42,035 nt of DNA, from NCBI GenBank assembly GCA_039975755.1, contig JBDWGM010000002.1:1-42035 (forward strand). Direction: 5' to 3'. Below, piece after piece: positions 24,276 through 32,715 of the stretch. This DNA is from JABSSA01 sp039975755 (lineage in GTDB: Bacteria; Pseudomonadota; Alphaproteobacteria; Rhodobacterales; Rhodobacteraceae). Numbering within the stretch: position 1 is the first letter of the stretch; each line of letters begins with the position of its first letter. Made by a program: the position numbers and the translations under genes. The notes below the pieces were generated by a model. That model saw nothing but the letters and a program-made list of their open reading frames with translations. It ran no database searches and was not told the origin of the DNA.

Positions 24276-27173
24276 ATGTTCATCGAACTTTCAATTACTT
24301 CAAACTTCACCTTCCTGACCGGCGCGTCTCACCCCGAGGAATACATCACCCGCGCCGCCTTATTGGGAATGGCCGCTCTTGCAATCGCTGATGACAATTC
24401 AGTTGCTGGCATCGTGCGCGCCTATACCCAAGCAAAGACTATCCGTCGGCAGGTCGAAGAACGCGAAACCTGGGACGCGACACATGGTTTGATCGGACCT
24501 CCGAAACCGGATCATTTGCCTGACCCACCCAAAGCGCCGATTTTCAATGTACCGCGATTGATCCCCGCTGCACGCCTTGTGTTTCAGGATGCGCCGCCGA
24601 TCACGGTGTTACCGCAGAACCGCAACGGCTGGGCAAACCTGTGTCGTATCCTGTCAGCGGGCCGCTTGCGCGCTGAAAAGGGTCAATGCGATCTGACATT
24701 GTCTGACCTACTGGATCGCCATGACGATCTGCACTTCATCCTGTGGCCCCAAGACAATTGGCAGGTCACTGCAAAACGTCTCAGACAACTGTGCGATGGC
24801 CGCATCCATATCGGTCTTCACCCGCGTTATGATGGTCGGGACATGCAGCGCTTTGAGCGGATTGCAAAACAGGCCGCACAGTTGGGCCTGCCCACGCTTG
24901 CCTCGGCCCGGCCGATCATGCACCACGGAACACGCCGACGCTTGGCGGATATCGTCACCGCAATACGCACGCATACCCGCGTTGATCAGCTTGGGCGGTC
25001 GGCACTAAGCAACGCGGAATTCCGGCTGAGGTCTGATGCTGAAATGCAGCCCCTGTTCAAAGGGCATGAAGACGCGCTTGCAGCACCCGCAAAAATAGCC
25101 ACCCAACTGACCTTTTGCCTAAGCCAGCTGCGTTATGAATACCCGTCAGAGGTGACGCAGGATGAAACACCACAACAGCGCCTGACTCGCTTAGCCCATG
25201 AAGGGCTGCGTTGGCGTTATCCTTCGGGGGCACCAGAACGTGTCCAAAAGATGCTTGAGCACGAACTGACCCTTATCAGTAAACTCAAATACGAACCCTA
25301 TTTTCTAACCGTCCGCGACGTCGTCGCCTTTGCGCGGTCACGCGATATCCTATGCCAAGGGCGTGGATCGGCCGCCAATTCGGTCGTCTGTTTCAGCCTT
25401 GGGATTACTTCGGTCTCACCCGAGATTGGGACGATGGTCTTTGAACGCTTCGTGTCCGAAGCACGTGATGAACCGCCCGACATCGACGTCGATTTCGAAC
25501 ATGAACGTCGCGAAGAAGTCATCCAGTGGATTTACCAGCGTTATGGACGCCACCGCGCAGGTCTATGCGCGACCGTCATTCATTACCGTGGCAAACGTGC
25601 CATCCGTGAAGTCGGCCGCGCAATGGGTCTGTCCGAAGACACGATCAGCGCTTTGTCTTCGCAACTTTGGGGTTTTTTCTCTTCCAAAGGGTTGGAAGCG
25701 GAAAAGCTTGCTGAAATCGGGCTTGATTACCGGGACAGGCGTCTGCGCCAGACCCTTGAGCTGGTTTACGAGATCAACGGCTTTCCCCGACATCTCAGCC
25801 AACATGTCGGCGGGTTTATCATGACCGAAGGCCGTCTGGACGAATTGATCCCCATCGAAAACGCCACGATGGAAGACCGCACCGTCATCTGTTGGGACAA
25901 AGACGACATCGACAGCCTTGGCATCCTAAAGGTCGATGTCCTGAGCCTTGGTATGCTGACATGCATCCGCAAGGCTTTTGATCTGCTGAAGATGCACCAT
26001 CAACAAACATGGACATTGGCCACCCTGCCCCCCGAAGACCCCAAAGTGTATGACATGCTGTGCCGCGCCGACAGCATTGGGGTGTTTCAGGTCGAAAGCC
26101 GGGCCCAGATGAATTTCCTGCCGCGCATGCGCCCGCGTAATTTTTATGATCTGGTGATCGAGGTCGCCATCATCCGCCCCGGTCCGATCCAAGGGGACAT
26201 GGTCCACCCCTACATCCGCCGCCGAAACGGAGAAGAGGACGTCAGCTTTCCATCAGATGCGTTAGGGCAGGTTTTGGGCAAGACATTGGGGGTGCCGCTT
26301 TTTCAGGAACAGGCGATGCAGATTGCCATTGTGGGGGCCGGGTTTACCCCGGAACAAGCGGATCGACTTAGGCGATCTCTTGCGACGTTCAAAAAGCATG
26401 GCAGCGTGTCGGAATTCCGCACCTTATTCCTGCGCGGGATGCGCAAGAACGGCTATGATCAGGATTTTGCGGAACGTTGCTTTTCACAGATCGAAGGCTT
26501 TGGGTCTTATGGATTTCCGGAAAGCCACGCGGCCAGCTTTGCGTTACTTGTCTACGCCTCAAGCTGGATCAAATGCCACCACCCCGGCATCTTCGCCTGC
26601 GCTTTGCTCAATGCTCAACCCATGGGCTTTTATGCGCCCGCTCAGATCGTGCGGGATGCACGTGAACATGGGGTCGAAGTCCGCCCGATTTGTATCAATG
26701 CAAGTTTTTGGGACAATGTCATGGAACCCAACGGCTCTGGCGGGCTGGCCCTGCGTCTTGGGTTTCGTCAGATCAAAGGCCTGTCAGAAGAAGACGCCGC
26801 ATGGCTTAGCGCATCACGCGGGAATGGGTACACCACGGTCCAAGATGTCTGGCGTCGTGCAGGTTTACCCCCAGCGGTCATTGCGCGCCTATGCGAAGCA
26901 GATGCATTTGCAGCCCTTGGCCTGAAACGGCGCGAAGCCCTATGGGAGGCTAAAACCTTAATCAAAGGTCCAAGCCTGCCGTTATTTGCAAATGATCTGG
27001 ATGGCGAAGTTGTGGATGAACCCACAGCCCATCTGCCGGAAATGACTTTGGGCGAAGAAGTTGTCGAAGATTACGTTTCTATGCGCCTGTCACTTAAGGC
27101 GCACCCTGTGGAACTCTTGCGGCATATCCTGACCCCTGAAACAGACAATCGTTCATCCCAGAACACCCCCTAG
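24276..27173 (+). CDS. dnaE2: Error-prone DNA polymerase III alpha subunit DnaE2, C-terminally short
   Basis: A C-family translesion polymerase of 965 residues. Residues 1-80 and parts to 270 form the PHP domain, which has lost metal-binding residues (E-L-S where E-L-H is expected; A-D-D-N). The polymerase core has R-G-S-A-A-N-S near 366, the catalytic P-D-I-D-V-D-F (Asp404 and Asp406) and K-V-D-V-L (Asp554). The finger, thumb and helix-hairpin-helix regions run to about 900. The protein ends soon after V-V-E-D-Y and L-K-A-H-P-V, where DnaE2 proteins usually continue for about 100-150 residues with an OB-fold domain. An upstream LexA box predicts SOS control. No imuA or imuB is adjacent. Confidence 0.93.
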   Translation: MFIELSITSNFTFLTGASHPEEYITRAALLGMAALAIADDNSVAGIVRAYTQAKTIRRQVEERETWDATHGLIGPPKPDHLPDPPKAPIFNVPRLIPAARLVFQDAPPITVLPQNRNGWANLCRILSAGRLRAEKGQCDLTLSDLLDRHDDLHFILWPQDNWQVTAKRLRQLCDGRIHIGLHPRYDGRDMQRFERIAKQAAQLGLPTLASARPIMHHGTRRRLADIVTAIRTHTRVDQLGRSALSNAEFRLRSDAEMQPLFKGHEDALAAPAKIATQLTFCLSQLRYEYPSEVTQDETPQQRLTRLAHEGLRWRYPSGAPERVQKMLEHELTLISKLKYEPYFLTVRDVVAFARSRDILCQGRGSAANSVVCFSLGITSVSPEIGTMVFERFVSEARDEPPDIDVDFEHERREEVIQWIYQRYGRHRAGLCATVIHYRGKRAIREVGRAMGLSEDTISALSSQLWGFFSSKGLEAEKLAEIGLDYRDRRLRQTLELVYEINGFPRHLSQHVGGFIMTEGRLDELIPIENATMEDRTVICWDKDDIDSLGILKVDVLSLGMLTCIRKAFDLLKMHHQQTWTLATLPPEDPKVYDMLCRADSIGVFQVESRAQMNFLPRMRPRNFYDLVIEVAIIRPGPIQGDMVHPYIRRRNGEEDVSFPSDALGQVLGKTLGVPLFQEQAMQIAIVGAGFTPEQADRLRRSLATFKKHGSVSEFRTLFLRGMRKNGYDQDFAERCFSQIEGFGSYGFPESHAASFALLVYASSWIKCHHPGIFACALLNAQPMGFYAPAQIVRDAREHGVEVRPICINASFWDNVMEPNGSGGLALRLGFRQIKGLSEEDAAWLSASRGNGYTTVQDVWRRAGLPPAVIARLCEADAFAALGLKRREALWEAKTLIKGPSLPLFANDLDGEVVDEPTAHLPEMTLGEEVVEDYVSMRLSLKAHPVELLRHILTPETDNRSSQNTP

Positions 27174-27207
27174 GCAGAACGGACAAATTCCAGCGCCCAA
27201 TAGAAAA

Positions 27208-27232
27208 GACCCAGAGCCAACGGCTCCGGGTC
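27208..27232 (-). terminator. Rho-independent terminator of the hsp20 gene
   Basis: Minus-strand hairpin of 11 bp (GACCCGGAGCC paired with GGCTCTGGGTC, loop GTT, with G-T and similar wobble pairs), followed by TTTTCTA. It lies 22 bases after the hsp20 stop and also separates it from the convergent dnaE2 gene. Confidence 0.8.
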
Positions 27233-27254
27233 CCGGCATTCACATTGAAAGGTG

Positions 27255-27719
27255 TTAGTTTACCGCTTTGGTATCAATCACGTCTTTTTCGACGGTTGCC
27301 TGACCGGCAATTTCGATACGCCGCGGCTTAAGCGCTTCGGGCACTTCGCGGGTCAATTCGATATGCAGCATGCCATCCAGATGCGACGCACCGGTGACAC
27401 GGACATGATCCGCCAGATGGAACCGGCGTTCAAACGCACGCGTTGCGATACCGCGATGCAAGTAGTTCTTTTCCGTCTCATCCGCTTTGCGTGCTGAAAC
27501 AATCAACGCGTTTTGGCGGACCTCAACGGATAAATCCTGTTCGGAAAACCCAGCAACCGCGATCGAAATACGATAGCTGTCATCATCGGTTTTTTCGATA
27601 TTGTAAGGGGGATAGCTGTTTTGTGACGCATCACTGGCCAAAACACGATCCATTAGATCAGTGATCTGGTCAAAACCAACAGTGGCCCGGTGAAGCGGGG
27701 CAAAATCAAACGTACGCAT
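27255..27719 (-). CDS. Small heat shock protein, Hsp20 / IbpA type
   Basis: A 154-residue chaperone that would hold unfolded proteins in an aggregation-safe state. The start R-T-F-D-F-A-P-L-H-R and the P-P-Y-N-I-E segment near 37-42 are typical of alphaproteobacterial IbpA-like proteins. The alpha-crystallin domain runs from about 35 to 130, with A-V-A-G-F and I-A-T-R-A-F-E-R-R-F. The ATG at 27719 has GAGGA seven bases upstream. A frame 24 codons longer has no comparable site. Hsp20 genes of this group are often under RpoH or an RNA thermometer. I could not identify either with confidence in the 238 bases upstream. Confidence 0.9.
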   Translation of the reverse strand: MRTFDFAPLHRATVGFDQITDLMDRVLASDASQNSYPPYNIEKTDDDSYRISIAVAGFSEQDLSVEVRQNALIVSARKADETEKNYLHRGIATRAFERRFHLADHVRVTGASHLDGMLHIELTREVPEALKPRRIEIAGQATVEKDVIDTKAVN

Positions 27720-27957
27720 AGTGTCATCCTCATCATTGAGCGATTTCATACAGGTTCTCCATTTGGACAAACCCGGTTTAACGATGCCCAAGCCCTAAGA
27801 GGCGCTTGGACACTCAATGACATAGGAACGGTTTTTTGGGCATTCAAGACCTGCGCATTTCTAACGAAACCGCAGGGTATGCTGCCACCTGAATAGTACA
27901 ATCGGCACAGCACGCGTAAAGAACCCTCGGCACAACCATCTGCGATACTGCGAATTT

Positions 27958-28755
27958 TTATGTGCTGAATGCCTTAATTGGACCGGGATCAAGCCGGAAA
28001 ATATGTGGTGCTGCACCTTGCGCGAACATCTCACACACAAGAGGGTCGTGCCCCGGAACCACCAATTCCACGCGAGACGCCAAACGTTCCAGAGTTTTAA
28101 ATCCGTCTAACATTTCCTGCACATTGACCACGATCGGAAACGGTTTTTGCGACATAAAATTCTCATAGTAATGCGACGCGTCGCTCGCAAGGACCATCCA
28201 TCCTGAATCCGTGCGGACACGTACGCATTGCAGGCCGGTCGAATGGCCTCCGATTTTGTGAACTGTCACACCTTCGGCAATCTCTGCATCACCTTCATAG
28301 AACCGCACCTTGCCCGAATACAGCCGGCGTACCGCTTCGCAGATGTGTTCCGCCGTATATGGCGCGCGCAATGGATCGTGGCACATACACGGACCCGTTG
28401 CGAATGCCATTTCGGCCGATTGCATGTGCAATGTCGCGTTTGGAAACAGGTGCAAGCCACCAGCGTGATCATAATGCAAATGCGTCACGATCAACTCACT
28501 GACTTGGTCAGGTCCTATATTCAATGGCTTCAACGCGTCCCGCGGATCAAGCCGAATAGGTCGCCCCCTGCTTAGGCCCTCGGGGGCATCGTAACCGGTA
28601 TCGACAAGGATGACTTCGTCGCCGCGTTTTAACAGCCACATAAAGTAATCCATGGCATGTGGGGCGTCGTGATTGTCGTCAATAATAAAGCTGTCAGCCC
28701 GGGTTCTGGCATTGCGATCCGCGTATTTTATCGCGTGAATTTCCCAATTGCTCAT
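27958..28755 (-). CDS. Metallo-beta-lactamase fold hydrolase (N-acyl homoserine lactonase-like)
   Basis: A 265-residue MBL-fold enzyme. The zinc motif H-L-H-Y-D-H-A-G-G is at 92-100. Further ligands probably lie in G-G-H-S-T-G (His near 170), D-A-S-H-Y (Asp near 192) and P-G-H-D-P (near 238). The D-T-G-Y-D segment near 52-56 and the spacing fit AiiA/AttM-like lactonases, but many hydrolases of other substrates share this pattern. Its start overlaps the stop of the upstream ABM-domain gene (ATGA), so the two are translated together and probably act in one pathway. There is no signal peptide, so it is cytoplasmic. Confidence 0.87.
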   Translation of the reverse strand: MSNWEIHAIKYADRNARTRADSFIIDDNHDAPHAMDYFMWLLKRGDEVILVDTGYDAPEGLSRGRPIRLDPRDALKPLNIGPDQVSELIVTHLHYDHAGGLHLFPNATLHMQSAEMAFATGPCMCHDPLRAPYTAEHICEAVRRLYSGKVRFYEGDAEIAEGVTVHKIGGHSTGLQCVRVRTDSGWMVLASDASHYYENFMSQKPFPIVVNVQEMLDGFKTLERLASRVELVVPGHDPLVCEMFAQGAAPHIFRLDPGPIKAFST

Positions 28756-29039
28756 TGATGCACCTCGTCAAATGTCATCACTGCTTTGTGTTGGATCATC
28801 GCAGATACGGCAGCGTCGAATTCCAGAAAATGCGGGCTTGCAAGATGCGCTTTGAACGCCGCGGCGTTGTCGTACACTTCGTACAAAAACACGCGACTTT
28901 CACCTTTGACCCGGCATACATCAAACTGATGGCAACCGGGTTCCTTGTCCCGCGACGCACGTGCATTGGCCAGCATCAATGGCATAAATTCATCAATCCT
29001 TTCAGGATCCATTTCGAAGGTAACTGTCACCACATACAT
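28752..29039 (-). CDS. ABM-domain protein (putative quinol monooxygenase)
   Basis: A 95-residue protein with a dimeric ferredoxin-like ABM domain: V-V-T-V-T-F at the start, N-A-R-A-S-R-D-K-E-P-G-C-H-Q-F-D-V near 25-41, F-L-Y-E-V-Y near 51 and H-L-A-S-P-H-F near 65-71. Such proteins act as cofactor-free monooxygenases or as isomerases of quinol-like substrates (YgiN, ActVA-Orf6). The ATG at 29039 is chosen because it begins at the domain edge. The frame stays open another 83 codons upstream, but that part shows no family match. An AAAGG lies about 11 bases upstream. Its stop overlaps the start of the MBL hydrolase gene. Confidence 0.83.
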   Translation of the reverse strand: MYVVTVTFEMDPERIDEFMPLMLANARASRDKEPGCHQFDVCRVKGESRVFLYEVYDNAAAFKAHLASPHFLEFDAAVSAMIQHKAVMTFDEVHQ

Positions 29040-29409
29040 CAGACAAAACAACCTTTCCCTTTGGCAACCATGCCCCGTGTCGAGGGCAACTGGATTCGCA
29101 TCAAAGTAACGTTCAGGGCTTGCCGTCCTGTCGCCACTTGGCACGATAAGAACACAAAAATCGCCATCTGCAATCAAAAGCGAGGCAAAGCGAGTAATTC
29201 CGAGAAAGGTATCAAAGGTCTGCGACGCTGACAGATATCCAGTCATCAACGCACCGAAACTCATTCCCCCGGACACGCGGACCCGCAAGGATCACGACAC
29301 TATACAGCGCAGCGCAGATCAGGTTTATCTGATCCATGACCAAATTTCTGAACCTAGATTTCGCAGCCAGAGCTTTGCAAACTGCCGCCAGTGCACCATG
29401 GTCGCTGGC
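29040..29409. other. Divergent intergenic region between the ABM/MBL pair and the PrpF-type gene
   Basis: About 370 bases without a supported gene. It must hold the promoters of both divergent units, though I cannot place -35/-10 boxes with confidence. A short inverted repeat GATCAG-N6-CTGATC lies at 29317-29334 and could be a regulator site. Minus-strand frames in the middle are open and partly hydrophobic but show no recognisable family. Confidence 0.4.
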
Positions 29410-30501
29410 ATGACGCAGACTGAAATCCCATTTTTGTTCATGCGTGGCGGTACTTCGCGCGGGCCATATTTCCATCGCGCAGACCTTCCCGAAGATCGCG
29501 ATCTACTGTCTAAGGTTTTGGTGTCCGTTATCGGTTCGGGACACCCTATCAACATTGATGGGATCGGCGGTGGGTCAGCCGTCACAACCAAGGTCGCTAT
29601 TCTGTCTCGGTCGGACGATGAATGGGCGGATGTCGACTTTTTCTTTGCACAAGTCAGTGTGGATGATCGCCACGTTGATTACAGCCCGACCTGCGGGAAC
29701 ATCCTGATTGGCGTTGGCCCCGCCGCCATCGAAATGGGTCTTGTTCCGGCAACGGATGATTTGACCGAAATACGCATTCGATCCGTGAACACAGAGGCCC
29801 GCGTCGTCCAAAAGGTCCACACCCGAAACGAACAGGTCGTTTACGATGGGGACACCGAAATCGATGGCGTGCCCGGAACCGCTGCGCCTGTCGGTTTGCA
29901 ATTTCTAAACGTGGTGGGTGGTGTTACGGGCAAGATGTTTCCGACAGGTCACCGCAAAGAGATCATCAATGGCATCGAAGTGTCGTGCCTGGATGTTGCG
30001 ATGCCAATGGTTATCGCACTTGCGTCTTCCTTTGGGTTAACCGGCCAAGAAACCGCAGCAGAGCTGGACGGCAATCGCGCCTTTCTCGATCACATGGAAA
30101 CGACCCGCCTTTTGGCCGGTGAACGCATGGGAATGGGCGATGTGTCGAACTCTGTGACGCCTAAATTTGGCTTGCTGTCCCCTGCTGTTGCCGGCGGGAT
30201 TGTTGCGACGCGCTACTTTATGCCTTGGCGTTGTCATCCCAGTTTGGCTGTCACAGGGTCACAATGCATAAGCGCCTGTTTGCTATGTCCCGGCACCATT
30301 TCGGACGCAATGCAATTAAATCTACCGCCTTCGCCAGCAAGCATGAAGCTGGAACATCCGATGGGCACGCTTGACGTTGGGATCGACTATCGCCTTGATC
30401 ACAATGAATTTGATGTGATTTCCGCAGGTTTGGCGCAAACAGCACGGAAATTGGCGCAAGGCACAGTCTTTGTCCCGCATGACATCTGGAACCCGAACTG
30501 A
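29410..30501 (+). CDS. PrpF-family tautomerase/isomerase (4-oxalomesaconate tautomerase-like)
   Basis: A 363-residue protein of the PrpF/GalD/LigU family with a diaminopimelate-epimerase-like fold. Motifs include F-M-R-G-G-T-S-R-G-P-Y-F near the N-terminus, D-G-I-G-G-G-S-A-V-T-T-K-V near 50-62, P-T-C-G-N-I near 93-98 and V-S-C-L-D-V-A-M-P near 192. The arrangement resembles 4-oxalomesaconate tautomerase, which acts in gallate and protocatechuate breakdown, more than PrpF of the methylcitrate cycle. The ATG at 29410 aligns with the family N-terminus; an ATG four codons earlier is possible, and neither has a clear ribosome binding site. No other gene of that pathway lies nearby. Confidence 0.83.
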   Translation: MTQTEIPFLFMRGGTSRGPYFHRADLPEDRDLLSKVLVSVIGSGHPINIDGIGGGSAVTTKVAILSRSDDEWADVDFFFAQVSVDDRHVDYSPTCGNILIGVGPAAIEMGLVPATDDLTEIRIRSVNTEARVVQKVHTRNEQVVYDGDTEIDGVPGTAAPVGLQFLNVVGGVTGKMFPTGHRKEIINGIEVSCLDVAMPMVIALASSFGLTGQETAAELDGNRAFLDHMETTRLLAGERMGMGDVSNSVTPKFGLLSPAVAGGIVATRYFMPWRCHPSLAVTGSQCISACLLCPGTISDAMQLNLPPSPASMKLEHPMGTLDVGIDYRLDHNEFDVISAGLAQTARKLAQGTVFVPHDIWNPN

Positions 30502-30527
30502 GCTTTGCGCGACATGCTTGCGCTAGG

Positions 30528-31607
30528 TCATTCCCTTGGTGTTGAGCCAAACAACCGCAAGGCCAAAGGCGCTCCGAAGATGACTAGAAAGATGCGCAAC
30601 ACGTGATGTGCCACCACAAAGGCCGCATCCGCACCCACGATCAAAGCCAGAACTGTCATCTCAGCCTGCCCACCCGGCGCAAAAGCCAACAATGTCTCCA
30701 TCCCCGGCGCTAAATCAAACCCATAGACCAATTCGACAAATATGACGGTCAAAACAATCAGCAGAATGCAGTATCCAAGGCCAGCGATTAAATCCCTGCG
30801 GACTTCGGCCATCGTGATGCCTGAATATTTGCACCCAATCGTAATGCCGATAAAGAACTGCGCCGCCCAAATCGCCTCAGCTGGGGGGCGAAAGTGTAGC
30901 AGCCCAAATATTGCGGCGACCATGCTGACCAAAAGCGGGCCCAAAATAGATGCCCCAAATAACCCAACTTTTGCGGCCATCCACCAGCCGATAACGGCGC
31001 ACAGGACCATTAATACAAGTTCCGAAACTGGAACATTCACCAAGGGATCGCCCGGCAAATTGGTCAGATCAGCATCCCATATCATCCGCAATATGAATGG
31101 CAACGCAGCGACAGTGACCAATATACGCGTCGCGTGGATCAAAGACAGGGTGCGAACATTTCCGCCCGCCTCCTCGCCAAACACCAACATGTCCTGCAAT
31201 CCGCCCGGCATGGCAGAATAATACGCTGTGACAAAATCATAGCCCCAGACACGCTGGAAATAAGGCACTCCAATCGCGCAGATGCATATCACCATCACGC
31301 AAACCAATGCCAAAGTCGGCCACATGCTTGGAAACGTAGCCAAAACAGCAGGTGTCAAAGTCGCGCCAACTGCAACGCCCAAAATGGTGCGCATTCCATC
31401 ATTCAACTGCTTTATCCCGCGCAAACGCACACCAAATAACGCGGCAGCCAAACAACTGGTTATGGGCCCCAATAACCAAGGCAGTGGTAGGTGCATTGCG
31501 TGAAACAAACCGACACCCACAGCTCCGATGGCAAAAGTGATCGCAACCAAAATCACGCGGTCAAAGCGCCCAAATGGCAATCCACACGTTCGCTGACTGG
31601 CATACAC
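30528..31607 (-). CDS. AbrB-family membrane protein (duplicated membrane domain)
   Basis: A 359-residue polytopic membrane protein of the family named AbrB in Pfam (once labelled ammonia monooxygenase), unrelated to the AbrB DNA-binding regulator. It has about ten hydrophobic helices in two homologous halves. Each half has a P-W-L-L-G-P-I or G-A-S-I-L-G-P-L segment (near 43 and 218) and a later P-G-G motif: S-A-M-P-G-G-L-Q-D-M near 131 and F-A-P-G-G-Q-A-E-M near 309. Family function is not settled; some members sit beside tripartite carboxylate transporters, but none is seen here. The start is a GTG without a clear ribosome binding site. It converges on the PrpF-type gene. Confidence 0.85.
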   Translation of the reverse strand: MYASQRTCGLPFGRFDRVILVAITFAIGAVGVGLFHAMHLPLPWLLGPITSCLAAALFGVRLRGIKQLNDGMRTILGVAVGATLTPAVLATFPSMWPTLALVCVMVICICAIGVPYFQRVWGYDFVTAYYSAMPGGLQDMLVFGEEAGGNVRTLSLIHATRILVTVAALPFILRMIWDADLTNLPGDPLVNVPVSELVLMVLCAVIGWWMAAKVGLFGASILGPLLVSMVAAIFGLLHFRPPAEAIWAAQFFIGITIGCKYSGITMAEVRRDLIAGLGYCILLIVLTVIFVELVYGFDLAPGMETLLAFAPGGQAEMTVLALIVGADAAFVVAHHVLRIFLVIFGAPLALRLFGSTPRE

Positions 31608-31966
31608 AAGAGATCAAAGAGACCTGCCGTCCCTTTTTCTCGCAGCTGCTTTTTTGATCCAAACACACCTTTGAGCAAACACGCCAATGGCACGTCTTGG
31701 ACTAACTCATCCTTGGATCTTTTGGTGGGCGCTGCAATGTTCATCGTCTTGGTTTGCCGTATCCCTTTGGATACAAAAGCCGTAAGTTGAACAACCACCC
31801 TTGTCAAAAAGATGCGTCACTAGTGCAGCAGTTCCGCAAGGCTGTTTGGTAATGTCTAAACGCCTCGCACGCGATTGGCGCAGCTGTCAGTGAGGCTCAC
31901 CTAAAATCGCCGATAGTGGAGAAATCCTAGCAAACGTTCGATAACTTAAATGGGCTTCTTGGCCGC
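31608..31966. other. Intergenic region without a recognisable gene
   Basis: About 360 bases between two minus-strand genes. It must include the promoter of the AbrB-type gene and the end of the SDR transcript. I see no convincing terminator hairpin, repeat or conserved small ORF. An 84-codon minus frame crosses part of it but also runs into the AbrB-type gene, and looks like chance. Confidence 0.4.
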
Positions 31967-32710
31967 TTACTTGCGCAAAGCCGGCAGACCAACACCGGTG
32001 GAGTCAAAGCCGCCATCCACGGCCAAAACCTGACCGGTGATATAGCTGGCACTGTCCGAGCACAAAAAGACAATTGGGGCAGCTATTTCTGTTTCGCTGC
32101 CATATCGGTTCAATGGGATTGCGTCGTGATAGGCGTCAATGATGTCTTGCGAATGCACGGCCATCGCCAATTTGGTCCGCACTGGCCCCGGACAGATACA
32201 ATTGGCGCGAACGCCGTATTCGCCCAACTCAGCAGCTTGCTGTTTGGTCATTTGGATCACGGCCGCTTTGGACGTCCCATAGGCCACGCGCAACGTCGAG
32301 GCGCGCAATCCTGAAATCGAGGCTATGTTAACAATCGCGCCTTTGGACGCTTTTAAATGCGGAATGGCGGCCTGCGTCGTCAGAAACACACCGTCTAGGT
32401 TCGTTTCCATAACAGTGCGCCAGCGTTCAAAACTGGTGTCCTCCATCGGGCCAAAATCGGCCACGCCCGCGTTGTTGACCAGTGCATCAATTCCGCCAAA
32501 CGCAGCTGCTTTTGCGATTATTTCGTCCACTGCTGCGGGGTCAGAAACATCCGCAGCAATGGTAAGCACATTCGACAAAGGCTCGGCTGCGGTCTCAAGT
32601 TCTGCAGCGTCGCGATCGACCATTGCGACTTGCCAACCCTCTTTCAAGAAAAGTTGGGTCGTCGCCAGACCGATCCCGCGTGCAGCACCTGTGACCAAAG
32701 CCGTTTTCAT
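31967..32710 (-). CDS. Short-chain dehydrogenase/reductase (classical SDR)
   Basis: A 247-residue NAD(P)-dependent oxidoreductase. The cofactor motif T-G-A-A-R-G-I-G is at 7-14, D-V near 54, N-N-A-G at 79-82, and the catalytic S-I-S near 132 with Y-G-T-S-K at 144-148. P-G-P-V-R-T-K near 174 is also present. An Asp (V-D-R-D near 32) at the end of the second strand favours NAD over NADP. The substrate is unknown; relatives reduce or oxidise 3-oxoacyl groups, sugars and alcohols. It lies five bases after leuB on the same strand and is probably co-transcribed with it. That linkage does not by itself imply a role in leucine synthesis. Confidence 0.9.
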   Translation of the reverse strand: MKTALVTGAARGIGLATTQLFLKEGWQVAMVDRDAAELETAAEPLSNVLTIAADVSDPAAVDEIIAKAAAFGGIDALVNNAGVADFGPMEDTSFERWRTVMETNLDGVFLTTQAAIPHLKASKGAIVNIASISGLRASTLRVAYGTSKAAVIQMTKQQAAELGEYGVRANCICPGPVRTKLAMAVHSQDIIDAYHDAIPLNRYGSETEIAAPIVFLCSDSASYITGQVLAVDGGFDSTGVGLPALRK

Positions 32711-32715
32711 CCGAT

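Noticed and set aside
27720..27957. RpoH promoter or RNA thermometer upstream of hsp20
   Set aside because: Expected for the family, but no clear RpoH boxes or ROSE-type stem around the ribosome binding site could be shown by eye.
29212..29475. Minus-strand frames with hydrophobic stretches in the ABM / PrpF gap
   Set aside because: They switch frame, match no family and lack ribosome binding sites; a decayed membrane gene is possible but not supported.
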